Of a stretch of DNA of 36,142 bases, positions 30,903-36,142 are shown piece by piece. Source of the stretch: Streptomyces beihaiensis (GTDB lineage: Bacteria > Actinomycetota > Actinomycetes > Streptomycetales > Streptomycetaceae). Both the position numbers and the translations under genes were made by a program. How positions within the stretch are numbered: position 1 is the first letter of the stretch; each line of letters begins with the position of its first letter. The notes below the pieces were generated by a model that saw only the letters and a list, made by a program, of their open reading frames with translations, was not told the DNA's origin and made no database searches. Location of the stretch: positions 1-36,142 of the forward strand of contig NZ_JAPHNL010000293.1 of NCBI RefSeq assembly GCF_026274175.1, in the 5' to 3' direction.

Positions 30903-31181
30903 ATTCCCGCCGCATCTTCTGAGCGCACGCACCTAGCCTTCCCAGAGATTCGGCGAGCCGCCATGGCGATCACCGAGAGTAATAGCCCAACTGGCGTACG
31001 CGGGGAATCTCCGGTGGCAGCCCACAACACGGCACGACGTCCTGCCCGCCCAGGGGCGAAGGGAACCGTCCCACAGCCGCTTGCCAGCCCGCACCGCGCG
31101 ACCGCCCGCGTCTGCCGAAGCTGGGGCACAGCGAGACGCCGACGCGGAGGTGGTCGGCCACCTCGGTGGTGAGGGATCCCC
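30903..31181. other. Gene-free segment, possible insertion-sequence debris
   Basis: No convincing gene is seen; open frames on both strands are of irregular composition with unusual codons (for example TTA). The stretch CTAGCCTTCCCAGAGATTCG (30934 on) resembles ends of some Streptomyces insertion sequences from memory, which I cannot confirm. It directly precedes the transposase relic at 31182, so it is probably part of the same decayed mobile region. Confidence 0.35.
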
Positions 31182-31388
31182 ATCGGCCGCATCGCCGCCG
31201 ACGAACCGTACTACTCGCAAAAGCACCGCAAGCACGACATGAACGCGCAGGTCATCGCCCGGCCCGACGGCACACCGCTCTGGTTCCCCCGGGCGATATC
31301 CGGCCGCACCCACGACCTGGCCGCGGCCCGCGCCCTACGGCATCGTCCAAGCCGTCCGCACCTCCTGATCTGCAGCCATGCAGGATGA
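31182..31388 (+). pseudogene. IS5-type (DDE_Tnp_4) transposase fragment
   Basis: The frame reads IGRIAADEPYYSQKHRKHDM, then NAQVIARPDGTPLWFPRAIS and GRTHDLAAARAL. The RIAADxPYYSxKHxxHxMNxQVIA...GxxHDLxAAR pattern is the catalytic core of IS5-type DDE_Tnp_4 transposases, covering about 50 residues around the second Asp. N- and C-terminal parts are gone and the frame runs into unrelated residues before TGA 31386-31388. No start codon or ribosome site is present. It is an inactive relic of an insertion sequence at the left edge of the accessory segment. Confidence 0.75.
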
Positions 31389-31577
31389 AAGAGGCTCAGT
31401 GAGATACTCCGCCTTGAACGGCTCCAGGCGCTCGGTCACGCGTCCCTTTTCATATTCCTGCCGGTCCGCTTGGAAGAGCGCGGGCGTGGCGGTCGTCGGG
31501 CGGGTCAAGGCCGGAGACATTCAGCAACTCGACGCTCTTCTCGGCTGTTCGAAGACCGTCCATGGTCGGTCTGGCCG
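31389..31577. other. Unassigned segment between transposase relic and LysR gene
   Basis: This 189-bp stretch is downstream of the leftward LysR gene. On the minus strand one frame encodes FQADRQEYEKGRVTERLEPF and continues KAEYLTEPLSS before meeting relic sequence, which looks protein-like (charged, amphipathic) but matches no family I recognise and has no start of its own. It may be the 3' tail of a gene truncated by the insertion sequence. Confidence 0.3.
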
Positions 31578-32468
31578 TCACATATCGGTGATCGCTCGGG
31601 TGACGGCTGTGATCGCTTGGGTGGGGCGGCCGGGGAGCCGCGCCACGAGAAGGCGCCGAATCTCGCAAGGTGCGCCTTCGACGTGCAGCAGACTCACTCC
31701 GGGCGGTAGCACCGGCGAGAGCCGCAAGGGCACTGTTGTCACCCCGGAGCCACAGGCGACCAACCGCAGCTTCGTCAGCCAGTCGCGCGCGCAGTGGACG
31801 ATGTGCGGGCGTCCGGGCAGGCCGGGCCAGACGCCGAGCAGTGGCTCGGAGTTCGACGCCGGAGCGGCGATCCAGGGGGCGTCGACCAGTTCGTCGACGT
31901 GCACCGCGGTGCGGCCGGCGAACGGTCCGGTCGAAGACGCCGCCACGACCAGTTCGGTGTCCGCGACGGTCTCGACGTGCAGGCGCGGCGACTCGCCGTC
32001 CAAAGGCCGGTGGGGCGGCCGGGACGTCAGCACGGCCAGGTCGATAGAGCCCGCGCGCAGTGCCCGGATCAGGGAGGGCGTGGTGCCCTCGGTGGTCGTG
32101 ACCGTGATCTGCGGGTCCGTCGCCGAGAGGCGGGTGAGTGCGGTAGGCAGGACGACCGCGCCCGCGCTCAGGAACAGCCCGAGCCGCACCAGTTCGGTGC
32201 GCGGGACGGTTCCGGTGAGTTCATGCTCGGCTGCCGTCAGACAGTCGAGGATCGTGCGGGCGTGGCGCAGCAGAGTCAGGCCCGCGGAGGTGAGCCGTAC
32301 ACCGTCGGGGCGGCGTTCGAACAGGGCAGTGCCCGCGCTTCGTTCCAGGGAGGCGGCCTGGCGTGAGACCGCCGACTGGGTGTAGCCGAGCCGGGTGGCC
32401 GCCGCGGTGAAGCTGCCGGACTCGGCGATCTGGCGCAGGACCCGTAGGCCCGTACTGGAGATGTCCAT
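31578..32468 (-). CDS. LysR family transcriptional regulator
   Basis: The 296-residue protein has the LysR winged HTH at residues 4-62 (LRVLRQIAESGSFTAAATRLGYTQSAVSRQ begins it) and a periplasmic-binding-protein-like effector domain (about 88-290; LRLGLFLSAG-type start, reading VRLGLFLSAGAVVLP). It is divergent from the quinone-oxidoreductase-like gene, which is its likely target in the usual LysR arrangement. ATG 32468 was chosen because it precedes the HTH by the usual distance; no ribosome site is obvious. The start codon is overlapped by an ATGCG-GTGCA-CGCAT dyad that could mediate autorepression. It lies in the segment bracketed by transposase relics. Confidence 0.9.
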   Translation of the reverse strand: MDISSTGLRVLRQIAESGSFTAAATRLGYTQSAVSRQAASLERSAGTALFERRPDGVRLTSAGLTLLRHARTILDCLTAAEHELTGTVPRTELVRLGLFLSAGAVVLPTALTRLSATDPQITVTTTEGTTPSLIRALRAGSIDLAVLTSRPPHRPLDGESPRLHVETVADTELVVAASSTGPFAGRTAVHVDELVDAPWIAAPASNSEPLLGVWPGLPGRPHIVHCARDWLTKLRLVACGSGVTTVPLRLSPVLPPGVSLLHVEGAPCEIRRLLVARLPGRPTQAITAVTRAITDM

Positions 32469-32481
32469 GCGGTGCACGCAT
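32467..32481. promoter_or_regulatory. Dyad overlapping the LysR start codon
   Basis: ATGCG-GTGCA-CGCAT, perfect 5-bp arms around five bases. A second ATGCG/CGCAT pair lies at 32489-32493 and 32508-32512. These could be LysR-type sites in the 114-bp divergent region; inferred from position. Confidence 0.4.
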
Positions 32482-32582
32482 ACCACAGATGCGCGATCGT
32501 CGCTTCCCGCATGCCCGCCCCGCTCCTAGTGTCGAACACGTACGGACGAAATACAGACACGGACGAACACGGAGGCCAGCAC

Positions 32583-33671
32583 GTGCGAGCAGCAGTTCTG
32601 AGGCAGTTCGGCGCCCCGCTCACGGTGAGGGAGGTTCCCGACCCTGAACTCGCCCGCGGCGAGGTGGTGGTCGAGGTCCTCGCCGCCAGTGTGGCGCCCT
32701 ACGCGGCCGAGGTCTTCAGCGGTGAGCGGAACTACCCCCTGGTCCCTCCCGTCGTGCCCGGGATCGGCGGCGTGGGACGGGTCGTCCACGTGGGCCCGGA
32801 CGCCACCCGGCTGCGCCCCGGCGACCTGGTGTGGTGCGACCCCACTGTGCGCTCGCGGGACGACGCCCTGACGCCCGACATCACGCTCCAGGGCTGGAGC
32901 TCCCGCGGCGAGGGCGGCGCGCGCCTCGCCCGGTACCTGCACGACGGATCGTTCGCCGAGCTCATGCGGATCCCGACGGAGAACGTCTTTCCGCTTCCTG
33001 CGGCGGCGGGCGACGACCCGGCCCGCTGGGCCGCGCTCGGCGTGCATCTCATACCGTACGGCGGGCTGCTTGCCGGCGGGCTCGCGGCCGGTGAGACGCT
33101 GCTCGTCAGCGGGGCCACGGGCAACCTCGGCAGCAGTGCGGTCGCGGTCGCGGTCGCCATGGGGGCGGGCCGAGTAGTCGCCCCAGGCCGCAATCAGGCC
33201 GCACTCGGCCTCCTCGCCGACCGATTCGGTCCGCTGGTGCGCCCGGTCCCTCTCACCGGGGACGAGGCCGACGACCGCACGGCGATGTCTGCGGCGGCCG
33301 ATGGCCCGATCGACATGGTGATCGATCTGCTGCCGCCGAGCGCACCCAGCTCGGCGTCGCGCGCGGCGGCGATGACGGTGCGTGAATACGGCCGCGTCGT
33401 CCTCATGGGCGGCGTAGGCATGCTCGGTGGCGACGACCTCGCGTTGCCGTACCCATGGCTCATGCGCAACTCGATCACCGTGCGCGGGCAGTGGATGTAC
33501 CCGCGTACAGCGAACGTCGGCATCACCCGGCTCCTCGCCTCGGGCGCCTTGGACCTCGCCCCCGAGCGGGTGCGGTCCTTCGGCCTCGACGCCGTCAACG
33601 ACGCCGTCGCCTACGCCGCCTCACACGGTGGCCCGTTCGACCGCACGACGCTCACACCACTGGCCGGCTGA
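32583..33671 (+). CDS. Zinc-independent MDR alcohol dehydrogenase/quinone oxidoreductase-like protein
   Basis: The 362-residue medium-chain dehydrogenase has a GroES-like N-terminal domain (VRAAVLRQFGAPLTVREVPD, PGIGGVGRVVHVG, LRPGDLVWCD) and a Rossmann domain (about 165-300; LLVSGATGNLGSSAVAVAVAMGAGRVVA). Cysteine ligands for catalytic or structural zinc are absent, pointing to quinone-reductase or enoyl-reductase type activity with NADPH. GTG 32583 has GGAGG seven bases upstream. It is divergent from the LysR gene, which probably activates it in response to a substrate or electrophile. Substrate unknown. Confidence 0.9.
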   Translation: MRAAVLRQFGAPLTVREVPDPELARGEVVVEVLAASVAPYAAEVFSGERNYPLVPPVVPGIGGVGRVVHVGPDATRLRPGDLVWCDPTVRSRDDALTPDITLQGWSSRGEGGARLARYLHDGSFAELMRIPTENVFPLPAAAGDDPARWAALGVHLIPYGGLLAGGLAAGETLLVSGATGNLGSSAVAVAVAMGAGRVVAPGRNQAALGLLADRFGPLVRPVPLTGDEADDRTAMSAAADGPIDMVIDLLPPSAPSSASRAAAMTVREYGRVVLMGGVGMLGGDDLALPYPWLMRNSITVRGQWMYPRTANVGITRLLASGALDLAPERVRSFGLDAVNDAVAYAASHGGPFDRTTLTPLAG

Positions 33672-33926
33672 CAAGACCTTCGCTGCGATTGGAAACGAAC
33701 GTTGCCGCTCTCAGTGCCAGGGGCGGCGACGGATGCGCTGTACCGAGTTTTGTGGAGTCCCTGATCCCAGGGACACCGTCCTGGCGAGGCGAACCGCCAG
33801 CATGCCGCCGACGCCCACCACCTGAGGCCGCACCGGCGCCGCCGGTGCCACTCGCTGGAACAGCTCCCACAACTCGCCCGGGCCCGCACCGTGCGTCGAA
33901 CACGCGGGCGACAACGAAAAACCCCC
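33672..33926. other. Gene-free segment with one small hairpin
   Basis: This 255-bp stretch has no credible start or family match. GTCCCTG-ATCC-CAGGGAC (33757-33774) is a small perfect hairpin that might end the dehydrogenase transcript. A minus-strand frame encodes VVGVGGMLAVRLARTVSLGS and a basic tail, but it has no start of its own; it may be leftover coding DNA. Confidence 0.35.
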
Positions 33927-34802
33927 ATGATCGTCATCACCGGTGCGACGGGCGCGCTCAACGGCGCCACCGTCGAACACCTCCTCAAGCGCGTGCCCGC
34001 CGAGCAGATCGGGGTCAGCGTCCGCGACACCGCCAAGGCGCAGCACTTCGCCGACCGCGGGGTGCGGGTTCGCCAGGGCACCTAACGAGGACCCGGCCGC
34101 ACTGCGGCACTCCTTCGAAAACGCCGAGCAGGTCCTGCTCGTCTCCTCCAACGACCCGCACGCCGACGCCGTCGCCCTGCACCGCGTCGGCATCGACGCC
34201 GCCGTCGGCGCAGGCGCCCGGCGCATCCTCTGCACCAGCCACCAGCCACCAGCCACCAGGGCGCCGGCGCGGACAGCCCGTTCCACCCGGCCCACGACCA
34301 TGCGGCCACCGAGCAGCTCCTGGCCGCCTCCGGCATCGCCTGGACCGCGCTGCGCAACGGCTTCTACGCCCACAATCTGGGCTGGCTGCTGGGTTCCTGG
34401 CAACAGAGCGGCACCATCACCGCCCCTGCCGACGGCCCCGTCTCCTGGACCGACCGCGCGGATGCCGCCGAAGCCGCAGGGGTCATCCTCGCCGGTGACC
34501 GGGCCTTCGACGGCCCGGTCACACTCACCGCCCGCCAAGCCGTCACGTTCGACGATGTCGCCGCCCTGGCCTCGAAGATCACCGGCCGCGAGGTCGAGCG
34601 CATCGTGCTGGACGACGAGGCGTGGATCGAGGCCAAGGTGGCCGCCGGCACCCCGGAAGCCATGGCCCGGACGACGCTCACCACCTTCCAGGCTGCCCCT
34701 GAAGGCCGCTTCGCCGCAGTCGACCCCCTGCTCGCCGAACTCCTCGGCCGCGAACCCCGGACCGTGGCCGACCAGCTCGCAGCAGACATCGACGCTGCCT
34801 GA
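33927..34802 (+). pseudogene. NmrA-like NAD(P)-binding protein with two frameshifts
   Basis: The start frame encodes MIVITGATGALNGATVEHLL, continues to VRVRQGT and then hits TAA at 34083-34085. Deleting one A restores TYEDPAALRHSFENAEQVLL, the expected continuation, in the next frame. That frame is lost again at a 7-bp tandem repeat (34234-34259), after which the original frame resumes with GADSPFHPAHDHAATEQLLA, then ALRNGFYAHNLGWLLGSW and a normal C-terminus ending ADQLAADIDAA. One inserted base plus two extra 7-bp units make 15, so the frame is restored downstream. The family is NmrA/NAD(P)H:quinone-oxidoreductase QorB-like. As sequenced it makes only a 52-residue stub. Confidence 0.85.
34234..34259 (+). 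repeat. 7-bp tandem repeat inside the NmrA-like pseudogene
   Basis: ACCAGCC occurs three times in tandem, followed by a partial ACCAG. The intact reading frame requires only one full unit plus ACCAG, so two extra copies (14 bp) have been gained, consistent with slipped-strand expansion. Confidence 0.8.
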
Positions 34803-34830
34803 ACGAAGGAGCTGACGGCGCGCCCAGCAG

Positions 34831-35011
34831 GGGGATCTCACCGCTGACGAATGGACCGTGCTGAAGCCGCTGCACTCCACGAGCACCGGCCGCTGCGGCC
34901 GGTGGAGAGATCGCCGCCGAGTGATCAACGAGATCGTCCACAGGCTGCGAATGGCGTCAGCTGCCCGCCCGCTTCGGCCCGTGGCCCATCCACAAGCGCC
35001 ACATGCTGCCG
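34831..35011 (+). pseudogene. IS5-family transposase N-terminal relic
   Basis: The frame reads GDLTADEWTVLKPL, then GRWRDRRRVINEIVHRLR; after a shift, LPARFGPWPIHKRHML appears in another frame. These match the DUF4096-type N-terminus of IS5-family transposases (DLTDxEWxxLxPLLP...DRRxVINGIxxRLRTG..WRDLPxRFGPWxTxxxR). The LLP stretch, the WRD part and everything beyond are missing or scrambled, and there is no DDE domain. It is a different IS5 subgroup from the relic at 31182 and marks the right edge of the accessory segment. Confidence 0.75.
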
Positions 35012-35180
35012 AGCAGCAGGTCTCAATGCATCAACAACTGTCCCTTTTCATCCGTACGCGGGTGAGGACGTTCAGGTGTACGCCGACAGCGGGGCGCGTT
35101 TGGCCAGCCAGGAGCGGCGACAGGCTCGTTCGCTACGGGCAACGCCAGTGCCTCGGCGGGCGCGAGCTCGTTTACCGGTC

Positions 35181-35591
35181 ATGATCAAGAAGATGACGGC
35201 TATCGCTGCGGCTTCTGCCGTCGCCGTGGTTCTGTTCGCGCCCACCGCCTCGGCGATCACTCACCCCGCCACGCCCGCCTCTGCTGACCGCGTCGTCAGT
35301 TCCGTGAACACCGCCGTGCCCGACCGTGCTTGGCACACGCTTTCCCTGATCGATTCCGGCCAGTGGCCGCCCCATGACGGTTCAGACACCCGTGGCGGCG
35401 CGGTGTGGCCGAACCGGGACGGCGTCTTGCCCCAGGTGGATGTCGACGGGAACCCCGTTCAGTACCGACAGTGGGACGTGAACCGCAAGCAGTCGGGCCA
35501 CCCTCGGAATGCGGAGCGCATCGTCACGGGCTCCGACGGAACCGCCTGGTACACCGGTGACCGCTTCCTCACGTTCACCCGCATGCGCTGA
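35181..35591 (+). CDS. Secreted RNase Sa/T1-like protein lacking catalytic Glu and His
   Basis: The 136-residue protein has a Sec signal peptide (MIKKMTAIAAASAVAVVLFA...TASA, cleavage near residue 25) and a guanyl-specific ribonuclease domain (about 45-136; WHTLSLIDSGQWPP, GAVWPNRDGVLP, AERIVTGSDGTAWYTGDRF). Compared with RNase Sa as remembered, the general base Glu in YHEYTV is Gln97 (YRQWDV) and the general acid His in YTGDHY is Arg128 (YTGDRF); each could arise by one base change. Arg113 of the ERIVTG motif is kept. It may thus be inactive or have altered chemistry. Flanking cysteines of RNase Sa are absent. No barstar-type inhibitor gene is adjacent. Ribosome site is weak; start chosen for the signal peptide. 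Confidence 0.8.
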   Translation: MIKKMTAIAAASAVAVVLFAPTASAITHPATPASADRVVSSVNTAVPDRAWHTLSLIDSGQWPPHDGSDTRGGAVWPNRDGVLPQVDVDGNPVQYRQWDVNRKQSGHPRNAERIVTGSDGTAWYTGDRFLTFTRMR

Positions 35592-35608
35592 GTCTCAGCC
35601 TACGACTG

Positions 35609-35628
35609 CCCGAGCACCAAGGCTCGGG
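35609..35628 (+). terminator. Hairpin after the RNase-like gene
   Basis: CCCGAGC (35609-35615) and GCTCGGG (35622-35628) form a 7-bp stem with a six-base loop 17 bp past the stop. Confidence 0.45.
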
Positions 35629-35669
35629 GCGGAAGACAACGACACCGCCGGATGCTCGGGGGCGTGCCC

Positions 35670-35715
35670 ACTGTGCGCTTCGGTTGACGATACCCGCCAC
35701 CCGAAGCGCCACAGT
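35670..35715. repeat. Subtelomeric interrupted hairpin
   Basis: ACTGTG-CGCTTCGG (35670-35683) can pair with CCGAAGCG-C-CACAGT (35701-35715), 14 bp with one bulged base around a 17-base loop. It is the innermost inverted repeat seen before the telomere. Between it and 35882 there is an AT-richer stretch (about 35735-35880) without a recognisable gene. Confidence 0.45.
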
Positions 35716-35882
35716 CACATGAGCCGATGAACCGTTCCGGGTTTTGAGGACACCGCGGGCGTGTTTGTTCTGGGAATCCAGAAGTATCGCTTTGGCGTTG
35801 TGTCAGATCAGTTGTGTTTTGTGGCGCTCTTACATGCCATCAGAGTTCCCCCATCAGTCTGATATTCTGTCAGTTTTGCTGG

Positions 35883-35925
35883 CTTCTCAATGCCCGGACT
35901 CTGTCCGGGCATTGAGAAGTTTTTT
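35883..35925 (+). terminator. Strong intrinsic terminator facing the telomere
   Basis: CTTCTCAATGCCCGGAC (35883-35899) and its exact reverse complement (35903-35919) form a 17-bp stem with a TCT loop, followed by six T residues (35920-35925). This is the only classical Rho-independent terminator in the window. Nothing recognisable as a protein gene lies immediately upstream on this strand, so it may end an unannotated small RNA from the AT-rich region 35735-35880 or protect the end from transcription. Confidence 0.85.
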
Positions 35926-35990
35926 CGGCGGGTCATGAGTGTGTTTTCTCCAGTGAGTGACGCAGATCCCCGTTCTCGTTGCTGCGGTTT

Positions 35991-36142
35991 CACGGAGGCC
36001 GCGGAGCGGACTTCGTGTCCAGACTGCGGAGCGGACTGGACCCTGCCCCGAAGGGGCAGGTGATGTGCCGTCACGAAGTGACGGCACATCAATTCTCGGG
36101 CGGAGCCCGAGAATTGTGGGTTGCGCCCCGAAGGGGCGCGGG
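35991..36142. other. Linear replicon telomere (right end), non-archetypal type
   Basis: Six hairpins are packed to the end of the sequence. From the end inward: I 36123-36139 (GCGCCCC stem), II 36090-36116, III 36061-36091, IV 36042-36060, V 36017-36041 (one mismatch, one G-U) and VI 35991-36017 (12 positions with one mismatch and one G-U). On the displayed strand, which would be the 3' overhang at a right end, every loop is GAA or GGA closed by C-G. The end reads GCGGG-3', that is 5'-CCCGC on the other strand, as at Streptomyces ends capped by a terminal protein, but the rest differs from the archetypal sequence beginning CCCGCGGAGCGGGTACC. That the last base is the true end is inferred. Confidence 0.85.

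Noticed and set aside
30933-31313. 126-codon minus-strand frame before the transposase relic
   Set aside because: Half of it is antisense to the recognisable transposase fragment; composition is irregular and no family is recognised.
34803-35180. Extending the RNase-like gene upstream to 34851
   Set aside because: The upstream frame covers the transposase relic and low-complexity sequence; the signal peptide clearly begins at the ATG at 35181.
35808-35936. 42-codon minus-strand frame (MTRRKNFSMPGQSPGIEKPA...) near the telomere
   Set aside because: It runs through both arms of the strong terminator hairpin, has only a distant GGAG, and has no recognised family; chance opening of AT-richer DNA is more likely.
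36001-36142. Reading the terminal hairpins as a CRISPR array or tandem repeat
   Set aside because: The hairpins differ in sequence, are adjacent without spacers and stop at the sequence end; they are inverted, not direct, repeats.
1-36142. tRNA, rRNA or known riboswitches
   Set aside because: No cloverleaf-like segment, rRNA sequence or recognisable riboswitch core was seen; the trpS leader is a peptide-coded attenuator rather than a T-box.

Overview
The window is high-GC actinobacterial DNA, almost certainly Streptomyces. Evidence includes strong GC bias at third codon positions, many GTG starts, several leaderless TANNNT promoters, and families typical of the genus: SPW-repeat protein, P450 with 3Fe-4S ferredoxin, TipAS-type MerR, GAF-PP2C phosphatase and DyP-encapsulin. 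The right edge looks like a linear replicon end. The last ~150 bp are a run of six hairpins ending in ...GCGGG-3', which reads as a telomere of a non-archetypal type. The window is therefore the outermost ~36 kb of a chromosome arm or large linear plasmid.

Left part (1-13 kb): a partial HemK/PrmC-like methyltransferase, a 36-bp perfect palindrome, an SPW membrane protein, a RibD-like protein with inverted domain order, a glutathionyl-hydroquinone-reductase-like protein, and a PAS-LuxR regulator divergent from a self-sufficient CYP102 (P450 BM3-like) fusion. Then come a small membrane protein, asparagine synthetase AsnB, a TIGR03364-type FAD oxidoreductase, a C-terminal remnant of what looks like its phosphonatase-like HAD partner, and phosphoglucomutase.

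Middle (13-25 kb): a Clp-N/HTH protein with an operator-rich leaderless promoter, a cupin/zinc-ribbon protein, an OsmC-like protein, a DinB-like protein, a conserved hypothetical, an RsbW-like ATPase, a Tat-type lipoprotein polysaccharide deacetylase, and a tandem universal stress protein. These are followed by a P450/ferredoxin pair (4-nt overlap), an FBP (EF-G-binding) zinc protein, a MerR-TipAS regulator coupled to a GT1 glycosyltransferase (4-nt overlap), and a GAF-PP2C phosphatase.

Encapsulin/TrpRS region (25-29 kb): a DyP peroxidase ending in a clear encapsulin-targeting peptide lies 4 bp upstream of an encapsulin shell gene. A ~208-bp MITE-like element with 18-21-bp terminal inverted repeats abuts the encapsulin stop codon. 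Divergently, an auxiliary tryptophanyl-tRNA synthetase follows a leaderless leader peptide with tandem Trp codons and a complete attenuator, as described for trpRS1 of S. coelicolor.

Arm end (29-36 kb): a GlxA-type AraC regulator divergent from a saccharopine-dehydrogenase-like protein; then a decaying accessory segment bracketed by two transposase relics. It holds a LysR/quinone-oxidoreductase divergent pair and an NmrA-like pseudogene with two mutually compensating frameshifts. Beyond the second relic are a secreted RNase Sa-like protein lacking both catalytic Glu and His, an AT-richer stretch with a strong intrinsic terminator, and the telomere. No tRNA, rRNA or CRISPR was seen. All calls come from reading sequence and remembered families; no searches were run.
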